Origin: Notospermus geniculatus
Taxonomy: Eukaryota; Nemertea; Pilidiophora; Heteronemertea; Lineidae
NCBI GenBank assembly: GCA_002633025.1
Contig: NMRB01000596.1
Location: 77,779-141,778, forward strand
Direction of reading: 5' to 3'
Length of the DNA stretch: 64,000 nt
Below are positions 1 to 10,601 of this stretch, one piece after another (the first letter of the stretch is position 1; each line of letters opens with the position of its first letter). The position numbers and the translations under genes were made by a program. The notes beneath the pieces were generated by a model. That model saw only the letters and a program-made list of their open reading frames with translations, was not told where the DNA came from and did not search any database.

Positions 1-130
1 AGTTGAGCTCTTGGCCTGTAAACTCGTATACTAACAGCCACATGTACACAGCCATTGGTATTGGCTTTTCCAAAACCCGCTCTAGGAGAGGCCAGCGCAG
101 TACTGCCAACACCAGCAGCAGGATGCTATA
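1..130 (-). pseudogene. GPCR copy A, 5'-truncated fragment at window edge
   Basis: This matches exon 1 of the neighbouring receptors, from about TM2 to the first splice donor. The window starts inside intron 1, and the donor GTTTAC lies at 22-17. The readable part encodes the stretch corresponding to SILLLVLAxLRWPLLER and the segment leading into TM3. The start codon, N-terminus, TM1 and half of TM2 are absent. At about 130 the receptor sequence stops and the 34-bp minisatellite begins, where intact copies continue for another 200 bases to their ATG. Reading upstream in the receptor frame meets an in-frame TGA inside the minisatellite. I therefore call it a broken gene. The 3' exons lie outside the window. 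Confidence 0.8.
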
Positions 131-275
131 GCTTGTCCCAGACGTTCGATCTCAAAGAGCGCTGGCTTGTCCCAGATGTTCGATCTCAAAGAGCGCTGGC
201 TTGTCCCTGACGTTCGATCTCAAAGAGCGCTGGCTTGTCCCAGACGTTCGATATCAAAGAGCGCTGGCTTGTCCA
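131..275. repeat. 34-bp minisatellite, about 4 copies (copy A)
   Basis: Four tandem 34-bp units start near 139, 173, 207 and 241. Each has the core CGATCTCAAAGAGCGCTGGC. The last unit reads CGATATC instead of CGATCTC and runs into the unique sequence AGAGATGTA. The array replaces the 5' end of receptor copy A. Confidence 0.9.
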
Positions 276-1568
276 GAGATGTATCACTCCATTGCTGTAG
301 ACTGATGTCCGAGGTAGGCCTCCCAGGCCATCAATGATGTGCGCAAACGAATATGGCCCAAAAGTTACATGTCCGTTGGGCGTTTCGTCACAAGAACGCT
401 ACACTTGCTGTATCTCAGCACGGGCTACAGCATCTAGGCCCCCGCTCGATGGTTACATTTTTTCGAGCAAACAAATTTCGATTGGTAATTTGCCATGACA
501 GCATCAAGCTGCCAGTGTTTTGAGTCTTTATTATCGAGAACTTTTGGCTTGTTTATCGGATTTCTAAATCTGGAGGAACCTTGAAATAGAATTTAGTAAC
601 AATGCAACGCGCAGATAAAAATGTACTGCGAGGCATGGTAATGCATGCCAACGAATTCGACGCCACAGAATACTGAGCAGCTCTATCATTATCTGCGAAA
701 ATCACTGAGCTGCTGCAGGAGTCCCGGCGGTCACTTTGAGAATAACGTTGGCCCTTATCAAAGAAGTGACTTGTGAAGCACGACCGACCCCTGCAGTGGT
801 CAGACCAACGAACAAAGGCCAATTCCAACCTATTGGCCCTCACGGTTGATGTCTTTTATTGAATGCCAGCAATAACTAGGCTAATCAGCTGGAACCAAGC
901 TATTGTGAGATTTGGCGACAGGCGGGCAGGACGAAGGCCTGGTAATCAATAGGCGTGTCCTGCGATTTGAAGGCACGCCATTGGTCGGCTCAACAAATGC
1001 TCTCCAATAGAATCATTACCTGAGGGCTGAGCCTTAATATTAGCGAGTCGCCTCTTCGAATGTGAAAATACGGTATATTCAATGCCCATCGAGGCACCCA
1101 CCGTCGATGAAGTGAACTCATTCGTTTCACATCATCCACAGCCAAAATTATAGTTCACCTACCTTCTCAGGTAAAACGTGGCAGCGATATGAACCTTATC
1201 AAATAAAAGTAATGGAATAAAAGATGTGGTTGATCAGTCGTGAAGTTCGTATCGCTAAGTGATGTGCTCTTATACGATATCACTTCCGTGTTAATAGCCC
1301 CTCAATTCTCCATCTACTGACTCTCATCTTTCTCTCGATGAAGACATTCACCCCGAAAGCTCGACGACCCATCCCTGGAGAATGTAATTTCATTTTACTT
1401 CTGAGGAAGTGGATTGTATTAGTTGAAGTGTGTCGTCAGAGAGTCTGGTGTATCTCATGTGGACCCTCTACGACGCAGAGGGTTGACCCCTCAGTGTTGT
1501 GCATGGCAGTGTAGGTGAATGTTGCTCAACTCCCCTCGAGTTTGTTTCTGATGAAATTTTGATTCTAG
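276..1568. repeat. GPCR 5'-flank copy A
   Basis: About 1.3 kb of receptor upstream DNA, also present at 3240-4680, 5184-6657 and 8469-9770. It carries no convincing long coding sequence. The minus strand contains a short open stretch ending in CCTCAG|GTAATG (about 1018-1030), conserved in all copies. It could be the donor of a 5' leader exon of the downstream receptor, but this is inference. At about 771 this copy lacks a 7-base stretch (CATGTAT) at exactly the point where copy D carries a transposon. Confidence 0.7.
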
Positions 1569-1614
1569 CAAAAGTGAAGGGGATGGGTTTCATCGACCAC
1601 CCGCACTACCAGAC

Positions 1615-3202
1615 TTACACGTTTTGCTTCAACTTTTTACAACAACAAATTGCCATTACATTTCTGAATACCTCCTTTATATCTTGTCTGTACCTCCTAC
1701 CACCGCCGACACAAAACAAATAGAAGTTGAGAGCATGGTTACAACTCCAAACATAATACAAGATTATAGATTCAACGAAGAAGCGTAAATGCCAATATCG
1801 GTTTGACAAGTCATAGTGTCGCCAGATAGATGGGGCTTTAACGATTAAATGATAGAGTCTGTTTGGGACGGTGGTAATGATGTAAGCAGCACTAATTAGT
1901 ATCAACATATGCGTCAAGTATTGCGTATTCTTCTCGAGCTTGGCTGTATGGTTCTTCTCAGTTGAGTCTAGTTTCTTTCTTTCTGTGATGGACTTCTTCA
2001 GAGTGACAATTATAACGACGTTACTTCCAGTGATTACCAGAAAGGGACCAACTGTTCCGACGACCAGTTGGTATACACTGCTGATCATCTCCAAATTTGA
2101 ATCGATGGGGATGGAGAAGACGAAATTCCCTAAAAGTTAAAAGACTATGAGTGGTTGGTGGCGCTTAATGGCATTCTAATTTTGACTTTTCTGGGCCAAG
2201 TCGCAGTACCATCACCATTTTCATTCAAACTGACGACAGACAACCCACACACGACATCCCGGTAGAAATGATGAGTAGTGTTGGGTCTACACCAAATCAG
2301 TTTTGGACACTATCGTACGCCTACACTCATGATCTACCATACCGTATATCATTGCCATCATCATCAACATTGTTAGGCCTACATGAACGAGCTCTGCACC
2401 AAGGTACAAGCCCGACGACGTTGCTTGTTGGTGGTTGGTGGTTGGCCTGGCCACGCCCCAGGACCAACGTTCAAAGCCACTTTTCAACGAAATACGCGGT
2501 ACACGCCAGGAAGATTGACGGAAGTTGGGAAGAATCGGCCATTGGACTTCGGATTACGCTTACCGACGTCGGGGTCCTGCACCACACCAACAGTGTAGAT
2601 GAAAGGAATATGGAGATTAATGGATGCTACCAAAACGAATGTCACCACGACGACAACACGGGCTTTTTTGGTGGTGCAAAGCGTGGACGCTGACATCGGC
2701 CACCGGACGGCGACCAAGCGGTCCACGGAGAGAGCAGACAAGTAGAGGCTGGAGAGCATCCCGCAGGTGTAGACACCGTAAAGGTACAACATTGATCTGA
2801 AAGGAGAGGTGGATAGTGATGAGAAATGTCTTGTGCGATCTTCGAATTTAAAATCTCAATGAAGTTGAGCTCTTGGCCTGTAAACCTGCATACTAACAAC
2901 CACATGTACACAGCCATTGATATTGGCTTTTCCAGAATCCGCTCTAAGAGAGGCCACCGCAGTATTGCCAACACCAGCAGCAGGATGCTATCGGTAACCG
3001 CCATCGCCACCAAAAACACACAAGGGGACAGCCGCCGGTTGGCCTTCCTGCAGGCGATAACGACAACCAACAAATTCCCAGGGATGCCGAAACTTGTTGG
3101 AAGGATCCAGGCGTAGAAATATAAAATGATTAGCATCGTCCGTAGCACCAAGAAGTCACTTGATTCATCCGGCTGAGAGATTGGCTCACTGGAAGAATTC
3201 AT
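1615..3202 (-). CDS. Class A (rhodopsin-like) GPCR, paralogue B, three exons
   Basis: Predicted coding exons on the minus strand are 3202-2886, 2796-2489 and 2129-1615: 1140 nt, 379 residues plus stop. Intron 1 is 89 bp, with donor CAG|GTTTAC and acceptor TTTCAG. Intron 2 is 359 bp, with acceptor TTTTAG and a weak donor GTTGAA chosen because it is the only one that keeps phase. Start MNSSSEP has an NSS glycosylation site. TM1 has the usual Asn (N43), TM2 has Asp71 and TM3 ends in DRL (131-133). TM5 has Pro237 and TM6 Pro297 (TTVP in place of CWxP). TM7 ends NFYLF (343-347) in place of NPxxY. A CCC triplet at 370-372 after helix 8 suggests palmitoylation. It should sit in the plasma membrane, coupling a peptide or small ligand to G proteins; the ligand is unknown. 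There is no Cys in extracellular loop 2. The family resembles invertebrate neuropeptide or orphan receptors. Confidence 0.8.
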
Positions 3203-4690
3203 CCTCCTTAATACAAGTGAGCAGATGGCGATGGTCTATCCAGAGATGTATCTCTGTCACTCCATCTTGTAGACTGGTGTCCGAAGAACTCAGGCTATCA
3301 GTGATGCGCGTCAACAAGTATGGACCAAGAACTCTTCACTTGCTGTATTTCCAGCACGGGCTAGCAAGGATCATTTAGGCCTTCCCGACGGCTACATTTT
3401 CTCGAGCAAACAAATTTCGATAGGTGTTATGTCATAACAGCATCAAGCTGTCTGTTTTGAGTTTTTATTATCGAGAAATTTTGTCTTGTTTATGGATTTC
3501 TAAATCTGGAGGAACCTTGAAATAGAATAGTTACAATACTATGCAGCGTGTCGATAAAATATTATGTACTGCGAGGCCTGCCACAGAATACTGAGCAGTT
3601 GTATCATCATTTGCAAAAATCACTGAGCTGCTGCAGGAGTCCCGGTGTAGCAGTAAATAGTGTCCCCCTGTAAAAAGTGTCCACTTCTATTGTTGAATGA
3701 CGGAATAAGCGGCATGGGTATAGAAACCAATTGTCAGAGATTAGAATGTAACAATAGGATCTTTTGTTCCCCGGACAGTTTTTCCTAGGACATTCTTTCC
3801 CTTCACACCGGCGGTCGCTTTGAGAATAACGTTGGCCCTTATCAAAGAAGTGACTTTATGTATGTGAAGCACGACCGCCCCCTGCAATGGCCAGACCAAC
3901 GAACAAAGGCCAATTCCAACCTATTGGCCCTCACGGTTGATGTCTTTTATTGAATGCCAGCAATAACTAGGCTAATCAGCTGGAACCAAGCTATTGTGAG
4001 ATTTGGCGACAGGCGGGCAGGACGAAGGCCTGGTAATCAATAGGCGTGTCCTACGATTTGAAGGCACGCCATTGGTCGGCTCAACAAATGCTCTCTAGAA
4101 TCATTACCTGAGGGCTGAGCCTTAATATTAGCGAGTCGCCTCTTCGAATGTGAAAATACGGTATATTCAATGCCCATCGAGGCACCCACCGTCGATGAAG
4201 TGAACTCATTCGTTTCACATCATCATAGCCAATCATAATCATAATCATCATCACCTACATGTACCTTCTCAGGTAAAACGTGGCAGCGATGTGAACCTTA
4301 TCAAACAAAAGTAATGGAATAAAAGATGTGGTTGATCAGTCGTGAAGTTCGTATCGCTAAGTAATGGGTTCTTATACGATATCACTTCCGTGTTAATGGC
4401 CCCTCAATTCTCCATCTACTCACTCTCATCTTTCTCTCGATGAAGGGACATTCACCCCGAAAGCTCGACGACCCATCCCTGGAGAATATAATTTCATTTT
4501 ACTTCTGAGAAAGTGGATTCTATTAGTTGAAGTGTCGTCAAAGAGTCTGGTGTATCTCATGTGGACCCTCTACGACGCAGAGGGTTGACCCCTCAGTGTT
4601 GGTTGTATATAGGGAAGTGTAGGTGGACGGATGTTGCTCAAGAGACAACACTCCTCGAGTTTGTTTCTGGATGAAATTTTGATCCTTTCA
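3203..4690. repeat. GPCR 5'-flank copy B
   Basis: This flank belongs to intact receptor B. Unlike copies A and C it has no 34-bp minisatellite: the ATG is followed upstream by about 35 bases of unique sequence and then by the shared TCCAGAGATGTA block. It is interrupted by a transposon-like insertion at 3644-3809. It contains the conserved GAGTCCCGG...CGGTC and CATCGAGGCACCCACC blocks found in all four flanks. No coding sequence is recognised. Confidence 0.7.
3644..3809. mobile_element. Insertion of about 160 bp in flank B, absent from three sister copies
   Basis: Flanks A, C and D read GTCCCGGCGGTC without interruption. Flank B has about 160 extra bases between GTCCCGG and CCGGCGGTC, so CCGG is repeated at both ends. 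The insert ends are imperfect inverted repeats: GGTGT...TGTCC on the left, and its complement ...CACACC on the right, with 15 of 22 positions matching. This looks like a short non-autonomous DNA transposon. The superfamily is not identified. Confidence 0.6.
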
Positions 4691-5075
4691 GAAGACGAAA
4701 AGATACATGTATCAAGAAGTCAACTTCCAGAATCTTGCGAATTTTCGACCCCAACCTAGGTCTTCCTCAGCCACTTTTCAGTTGGAGAGACCAGAAAAGA
4801 CTGAGATTCAGAAAACAGATAGGGATGGGGATCGGAGAGCGACCTGCTTGAAGGTCCTCCCCATGTGAGGGTTCTCTCGTGCGAGTTGGCTCTAAATTTG
4901 CGATTTACCATTGTTGGTTTCCTTATGGCTTACGCCTTGACAAGTGTCACAAACGATTATACCCACTGTCTACGGCTGAATTGCCCATGCAGCGCAAAAT
5001 CTCACGTGGAGAGCTCCTTTGGTCATCAGCGTTGCCTTTCGGTTCGCAGATTTTTACCCGCCCGGGATTTTTAGC
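4691..5075. repeat. Outer flank shared with 9770-10050, with a CACGTGAGA-type element
   Basis: The sequence from about 4800 to 5060 is repeated at 9785-10035. Inside it, about 4862-5012, is an element bounded by GTGAGGGTTCTCTCG on the left and ATCTCACGTGG on the right. It resembles the fuller inverted-repeat element at 40732-40888 and a relic near 39400-39540. About 100 bases near 4690-4795 have no counterpart in the sister copy. Confidence 0.6.
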
Positions 5076-5183
5076 TCACTCATGAGCTTGTATCGTCCTG
5101 CGGCGTCCGTCGTCGTCCGTCGTTGTCCGTTAGCAGGGCACGTTTCGTAACCGCTGGAGCTATTGATCTGAAACTTGGTACAN
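5076..5183. repeat. GTCCGTCGTC-type dispersed repeat fragment ending at an N
   Basis: The stretch TTAGCTCACTCATGAGC...GGCGTCCGTCGTCGTCCG...GATCTGAAACTTGG looks like a dispersed repeat type I associate with marine invertebrate genomes. It is cut off at a single N (5183), immediately after which flank D begins in mid-minisatellite (CTGGCTTGTCC). The junction between the two large duplication units therefore rests on an ambiguous base. Confidence 0.5.
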
Positions 5184-6657
5184 CTGGCTTGTCCAGAGAT
5201 GTACCACTCCATTGCTGAAGACTGATGTCCGAGGTAGGCCTCTCAGGCCATCAATGATGTGCGCCAACGAGTATGGCCCAAAAGACAAGGGTAAACGGTG
5301 TTACATATACGTTGGGTGTTTCTTTACAAGAACGCTTCACTTGCTGTATCTCCAGCACGGGCTACAGCATGATTTAGGCCTCCTCGATGGTTACATTTTT
5401 CGAGCAAACAACTTTCGATTGGTAATTTGTCATGACAGCATCAAGCTGCCAGTGTTTTCAGTCTTTATTATCGAGAACTTTGGCTTGTTTATCGGATTTC
5501 TAAATCTGGAGGAACCTTGAAATAGAATTTAGTAACAATGCAACGCGCAGATAAAAATGTACTGCGAGGCATGGTAATGCATGCCAACGAATTCGACGCC
5601 ACAGATTACTGAGCAGCTGTATCATTATCTGCGAAAATCACTGAGCTGCTGCAGGAGTCCCGGCGGTCGCTTTGAGAATAACGTTGGCCCATATCAAAGA
5701 AGTGACTTCATGTAAAAAGGGAGGTTTCGAAATCAAACGATAAACCTAAACGTTAACGACAACGTTATTTTGGTACCGAAAATGCAATATAAAATCTGGT
5801 TAGTACGAAAAATAACGTTGTCGTAAAATTTATGTTTAGCGTTTGATTTCGAAACCTCCAGGCTAATAGTGAAGCACGACCGCCCCCTGCAATGGTCAGA
5901 CCAACGAACATATAAGGCCAATTCCAACCTATTGGCCCTCACGGTTGACGCCTTTCATTGAATGCCAGCAATTACTAGGCTAATCAGCTGGAACCAAGCT
6001 ATTGTGAGATTTGGCGACAGGCGGGCAGGACAAAGGCCTGGTAATCTACAGGCGTGTCCTACGATTTGAAGGCACGCCATTGGTCGACTCAACAAATGCT
6101 CTCCAATAGAATCATTTACCTGAGGGCTGAGCCTTAATATTACCGAGTCGCCTCTTCGAATGTGAAAATACGGTATATTCAATGCCCATCGAGGCACCCA
6201 CAGTCGATGAAGTGAACTCATTCGTTTCACATCATCCACAGCCAAAATTATAGTTCACCTACCTTCTCAGGTAAAACGTGGCAGCGATGTGAACCTTATC
6301 AAATAAAAGTAATGGAATAAAAGATGCGCTTGATCAATCGTGAAGTTCGTATCGCTAAGTGATGGGCTCTTATACGATATCACTTCCATGTTAATGGCCC
6401 CGTCCACCTCCACCTACTCACTCATCTTTCTCTCGATGAAGACATTCACCCCGAAAGCTCGACGACCCATCCCTGGAGAATGTAATTTCATTTTACTTCT
6501 AAGGAACTGGATTGTATTAGTTGAAGTGTGTCGTCAGAGAGTGGTGTATCTCATGTGGACCCTCTACGACGCAGAGGGTTGACCCCTCAGTGTTGTGCAT
6601 GGCAGTGTAGGTGAATGTTGCTCAACTCTCCTCGAGTTTGTTTCTGATGAAATTTTG
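5184..6657. repeat. GPCR 5'-flank copy D, not attached to its own receptor
   Basis: This flank begins with the tail of a minisatellite unit and runs to the join with receptor C's 3' side at about 6657. No receptor exon 1 precedes it, so it is an orphan flank. It carries a palindromic transposon at 5715-5866 that the other three copies lack. The minus strand has a 96-codon open stretch (6245-5955) that is not open to the same extent in the other copies, so I do not call it coding. Confidence 0.7.
5715..5866. mobile_element. Palindromic MITE, GAGGTTT family, TA target duplication
   Basis: The 152-bp element is flanked by TA on both sides. Its arms begin GGGAGGTTTCGAAATC and fold back over about 52 bases with few mismatches, leaving a short loop. 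Sister flanks B and C read ATGTATGTGAAG across the site, which is the empty target. A close relative with the same arm interior (AATCAAACGATAAAC) is at 55465-55613. Confidence 0.85.
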
Positions 6658-6710
6658 ATTCTAGCAAAAGTGAAGGGGATGAGTTTCATCGACCACCCGC
6701 ACTACCAGAC

Positions 6711-8289
6711 TTACACGTTTCGCTCCAACTTTTTACAACAACAAATTGCCATTACATTGCTGAATACCTCCTTTATATCTTGTCTGTCCCTCCTACCACC
6801 GCCGACACAAAACAGGTAGAAGTTGAGAGCATGGTTACAACTCCAAACATAATACAAGATTATAGATTCAACGAAGAAGCGTAAATGCCAATATCGGTTT
6901 GACAAGTCATAGTGTCGCCAGATAGGTGGGGCTTTAACGATTAAATGATAGAGTCTGTTTGGGACGGTGGTAATGATGTAAGCAGCACTAATTAGTATCA
7001 ACATATGCGTCAGGTATTGCGTATTCTTCTCGAGTTTGGCTGTATGGTTCTTCTCAGTTGAGTCTAGTTTCTTTCTTTCTGTGATAGACTTCTTCAGAGT
7101 GACGATGATAACGACGTTACTTCCGCTGATTACCAGAAAGGGACAAACTGTTCCGACGACCAGTTGGTATACACTGCTGATCATCTCCATATTTGAATCG
7201 ATGGGGATGGAGAAGACGAAATTTCCTAAAAGTTAAAAGACTATGAGTGGTTGGTGGCGCTTAATGGCATTCTATTTGACTTTTCTGGGGGGTGTCGCAG
7301 TACCATCACCATTTTCATTCTAACTGACGACAGACAACCCACACACGACATCCCCGCTAGAAATGATGAGTAGTGTTAGGTCTACACCAAATCTCTTTTG
7401 GACACTATCGTACGCCTACACTCAACTGATCTACCATGTACCGTATATCATTGCCATTATCATCAACATTGTTAGGCCTATGAACGAGCTCTGCACCAAG
7501 CTACAAGCCCGACAACGTTGCTTGTTGGTGGTTGGCCTGGCCACTTCCCAGGACCAACGTTCAAAGCCACTTTTCAACGAAATACGCGGTACACGCCAGG
7601 AAGATTGACGGAAGTTGGGAATCGGCCATTGGACTTCGGATTACGCTTACCGACGTCGGGGTCCTGCACCACACCAACAGTGTAGATGAAAGGAATATGG
7701 AGATTAATGGATGCTACCAAAACGAAGGTCACCACGACGACAACACGGGCTTTTTTCGTGGTGCAAAGCGTGGACGCTGACATCGGCCACCGTACGGCGA
7801 CCAGGCGGTCCACGGAGAGAGCAGACAAGTAGAGGCTGGAGAGCATCCCGCAGGTGTAGACACCGTAAATGTACAACATTGATCTGAAAGGAGAGGTGGA
7901 TAGTGATGAGAAATGTCTTGTACGATCTTCGAATTTAAAATCTCAATGAAGTTGAGCTCTTGGCCTGTAAACTCGTATACTAACAACCACATGTACACAG
8001 CCATTGGTATTGGCTTTTCCAAAACCCGCTCTAAGAGAGGCCACCGTAGTATTGCCAACACCAGCAGCAGGATGCTATCGGTAACCGCCATCGCCACCAA
8101 AAACACACAAGGGGACAGCCGCCGGTTGGCCTTCCTGCAGGCGATAACGACAACCAACAAATTCCCAGGGATGCCGAAACTGGTTGGAAGGATCCAGGCG
8201 TAGAAATATGAAATGATCAACATCGTCCGTAGCACCAAGAAGTCACTTGATCCATCCGACGGAGAGATTGGCTCACTGGAAGAATTCAT
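6711..8289 (-). CDS. Class A (rhodopsin-like) GPCR, paralogue C, three exons
   Basis: Predicted exons are 8289-7973, 7883-7579 and 7225-6711: 1137 nt, 378 residues plus stop. It is nearly identical to paralogue B at 1615-3202, with the same intron positions (89 and 353 bp). Differences include Arg-Phe-Pro in place of Arg-Phe-Phe-Pro in extracellular loop 2 (one codon fewer) and Cys105 changed to Tyr at the start of TM3. The first splice donor is GA|GTTTAC, weaker than AG|GTTTAC in B. The start MNSSSEP is preferred over an upstream ATG at 8349, because that longer frame reads through the 34-bp minisatellite, whose period is not a multiple of three. TM6 TTVP, TM7 NFYLF and the C-terminal CCC are conserved. 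The reading frame is intact, so it may be a second active receptor with an altered extracellular face. Confidence 0.78.
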
Positions 8290-8298
8290 CCTTCTTTG

Positions 8299-8468
8299 CA
8301 GACGTTCGATCTCAAAGAGCGCTGGCTTGTCCCAGACGTTCGATCTCAAAGAGCGCTGGCTTGTCCCAGACGTTCGATCTCAAAGGGCGCTGGCTTGTCC
8401 CAGACGTTCGATCTCAAAGAGCGCTGGCTTGTCCCAGACGTTCGATATCAAAGAGCGCTGGCTTGTCC
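8299..8468. repeat. 34-bp minisatellite, 5 copies, 10 bp upstream of receptor C ATG
   Basis: Five 34-bp units start at 8299, 8333, 8367, 8401 and 8435. They share core and end with the array at 131-275, including the terminal CGATATC variant. The array abuts the start codon of receptor C on its 5' side and would be in the leader or promoter. All three plus-strand frames are open across it, which creates spurious open reading frames. Confidence 0.9.
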
Positions 8469-10050
8469 AGAGATGTACCACTCCATTGCTGTAGACTGAT
8501 GTCTGAAGCAGGCCTACTCAGGCCATCAATGATGTGCGCCAACGAATATGGCCCAAAAGACAAGGGTACGTGTTACATGTCCGTTGGGCGTTTCGTCACA
8601 AGAACGCTTCACTTGCTGTATCTCCAGCACTGGCTACAGCATCTAGGCCCCCTCGATGGTTACATTTTTTCGAGCAAACAAATTTCGATTGGTATTTTGT
8701 CTTGACAGCATCAAGCTGTCTGTTTTGAGTCTTTATCGAGAATTTTTGTCTTGTTTATCGGATTTCTAAATCTGGAGGAACCTTGAAATAGAATTTAGTA
8801 ACAATGCAACGCGCAGATAAAAATGTACTGCGAAGCATGGTAATGCATGCCAACGAATTCGACGCCACAGAATACTGAGCAGCTGTATCATTATCTGCGA
8901 AAATCACTGAGCTGCTGCAGGAGTCCCGGCGGTCACTTTGAGAATAACGTTGGCCCATATCAAAGGAGTGACTTCATGTATGTGAAGCACGACCGCCCCC
9001 TGCAATGGTCAGACCAACGAACAGAGGCCAATTCCAACCTATTGGCCCTCACGGTTGATGTCTTTTATTGAATGCCAGCAATAACTAGGCTAATCAGCTG
9101 GAACCAAGCTATTGTGAGATTTGGCGACAGGCGGGTAGGACGAAGGCCTGGTAATCAATAGGCGTGTCCTGCGATTTGAAGGCACGCCATTGGTCGGCTC
9201 TACAGATGCTCTCCAATAGAATCATACCTGAGGGCTGAGCCTTAATATTAGCGAGTCGGCTCTTCGAATGTGAAAATACGGTATATTCAATGCCCATCGA
9301 GGCATCCACCGTCGATGAAGTGAACTCATTCGTTTCACATCATCCACAGCCAAAATTATAGTTCCAGCTAACTTCTCAGGTAAAACGTGGCAGCGATATG
9401 AACCTTATCAAATAAAAGTAATGGAATAAAAGATGCGCTTGATCAATCGTGAAGTTCGTATCGCTAAGTGATGGGCTCTTATACGATATCACTTCCATGT
9501 TAATGGCCCCTCCACCTCCACCTACTCACTCTCATCTTTCTCTCGATGAAGACATTCACCCCGAAAGCTCGACGACCCATCCCTGGAGAATATAATTTCA
9601 TTTTACTTCTGAGAAAGTGGATTCTATTAGTTGAAGTGTGTCGTCAAAGAGTCTGGTGTATCTCATGTGGACCCTCTACCACACAGAGGGTCAACCCCTC
9701 AGTGCTATGGCAGTGTCGGTGAATGTTGCTCAACTCTCCTCGACTTTGTTTCTGATGAAATTTTGATTCTTTCAGAAGACGACGATAGGGATGGGGAACG
9801 GAGAGGGACCTGCTTGAAGGCGCTCCCCATGTGAGGATTCTCTCGTGCGAGTTGGCTCTAAATTTGCGATTTACCATTGTTGATTTCCTTTATTATACGG
9901 CTTACGCCTTGACAAGTGTCACAAACGACTATAGTAATATACCCATTGTGTTCTACGGCTGAATTGCCCATGCAGCGCAAAATCTCACGTGGAGAGCTCC
10001 TTTGGTCATCTGTGTTGCCTTTCGGTTCGCAGATTTTTACCCGATACATG
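8469..10050. repeat. GPCR 5'-flank copy C and outer flank
   Basis: This flank is nearly the same as copies A and D up to about 9770, then follows the outer flank of copy B to 10050, including the CACGTGAGA-type element (about 9832-9995). It keeps the empty target sites for both the 3644-3809 and the 5715-5866 insertions. No coding sequence is recognised. Confidence 0.7.
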
Positions 10051-10187
10051 TATTTTTAAATGCACTTCGGTGCTTTCTTGGAACATTGTGCTTCGAAAGC
10101 TTTATCTGACTCATGACGAAATCCACGCCGGATACACCGCTCCCAAAGTTGGCCGACCCGATCACCTCTTCTTTACTCTAAAGGGCG

Positions 10188-10472
10188 GCGCACACTTGCG
10201 ATTTTTCGAGCGATTTTCTAGGCGACCACAGCAGCGACTGAACATATTTTTAGTTTTTTTTAGTTTTTGTAATGTTGACTCGTTTGCGACCAATGCTTCC
10301 TTGGAAGATCAGCGGCGCACACTTGCGACTAAAATGGGGGCGACTACCGATGCGACTACTACGTCGCATGCGATAATTATACCTTTGAGGTCGATCAGTT
10401 ATGTCATTCACGACATCACTGATCTTCCAAGGAAGCATTTGTCGCAAACGAGTCAACAAAAACTAAAAAAAN
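10188..10472. mobile_element. GGCGCACAC-type inverted-repeat element, rearranged
   Basis: Contains GGCGCACACTTGCGA twice (about 10193 and 10314) and an internal inverted pair: GACTCGTTTGCGACC...GGAAGATCAG against CTGATCTTCC...GTCGCAAACGAGTC. Two more regular copies lie at 56980-57230 and 57233-57472. The order of parts here suggests one copy inserted into, or recombined with, another. An N at 10472 marks its right edge. Confidence 0.6.
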
Positions 10473-10601
10473 ACTTTTTAAGGTCACAGAGGTCAAAGTT
10501 CTACAAAAGTGACGAACCTGCCACAGGTCTTCATTATTTCACCGAGCGTCTTCATATCTTGCATAAACATGTATTAGAGGGGTACCTTCAAAACTACCGA
10601 G

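Larger units (their letters stand above)
1..10050. repeat. Nested segmental duplication carrying GPCR genes
   Basis: The first 10 kb is one receptor gene plus its 5' flank repeated several times in the same orientation. On the plus strand the order is: receptor A remnant, flank A, receptor B, flank B, junction with an N at 5183, flank D, receptor C, flank C. Flank A joins receptor B at about 1568, and flank D joins receptor C at about 6657, at the same base: the shared sequence ending in TTTTGATTCT changes to AGCAAAAGTGAAG. So an inner tandem duplication came first, and a larger unit of about 5.1 kb was then copied. Matching points are offset by 5087-5096 bases across the receptor (1499 with 6595, 2094 with 7190, 2792 with 7879). 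The offset falls to about 4970 further right because flank B carries extra DNA. Outer flanks B (about 4680-5075) and C (about 9770-10050) also match each other. Confidence 0.85.

Noticed and set aside
5955-6245. 96-codon minus-strand frame in flank D
   Set aside because: It is not kept open in the other three flank copies, which differ by indels.
8290-8349. Upstream ATG extending receptor C by 20 residues
   Set aside because: It lies in the minisatellite, has no counterpart in copy B, and would put a repeat of non-triplet length in the coding region.
8213-8705. Plus-strand frames with repeated SKSAGLSQTFD-like peptides
   Set aside because: They translate the 34-bp minisatellite, which lacks stops in all plus frames; antisense to receptor C.
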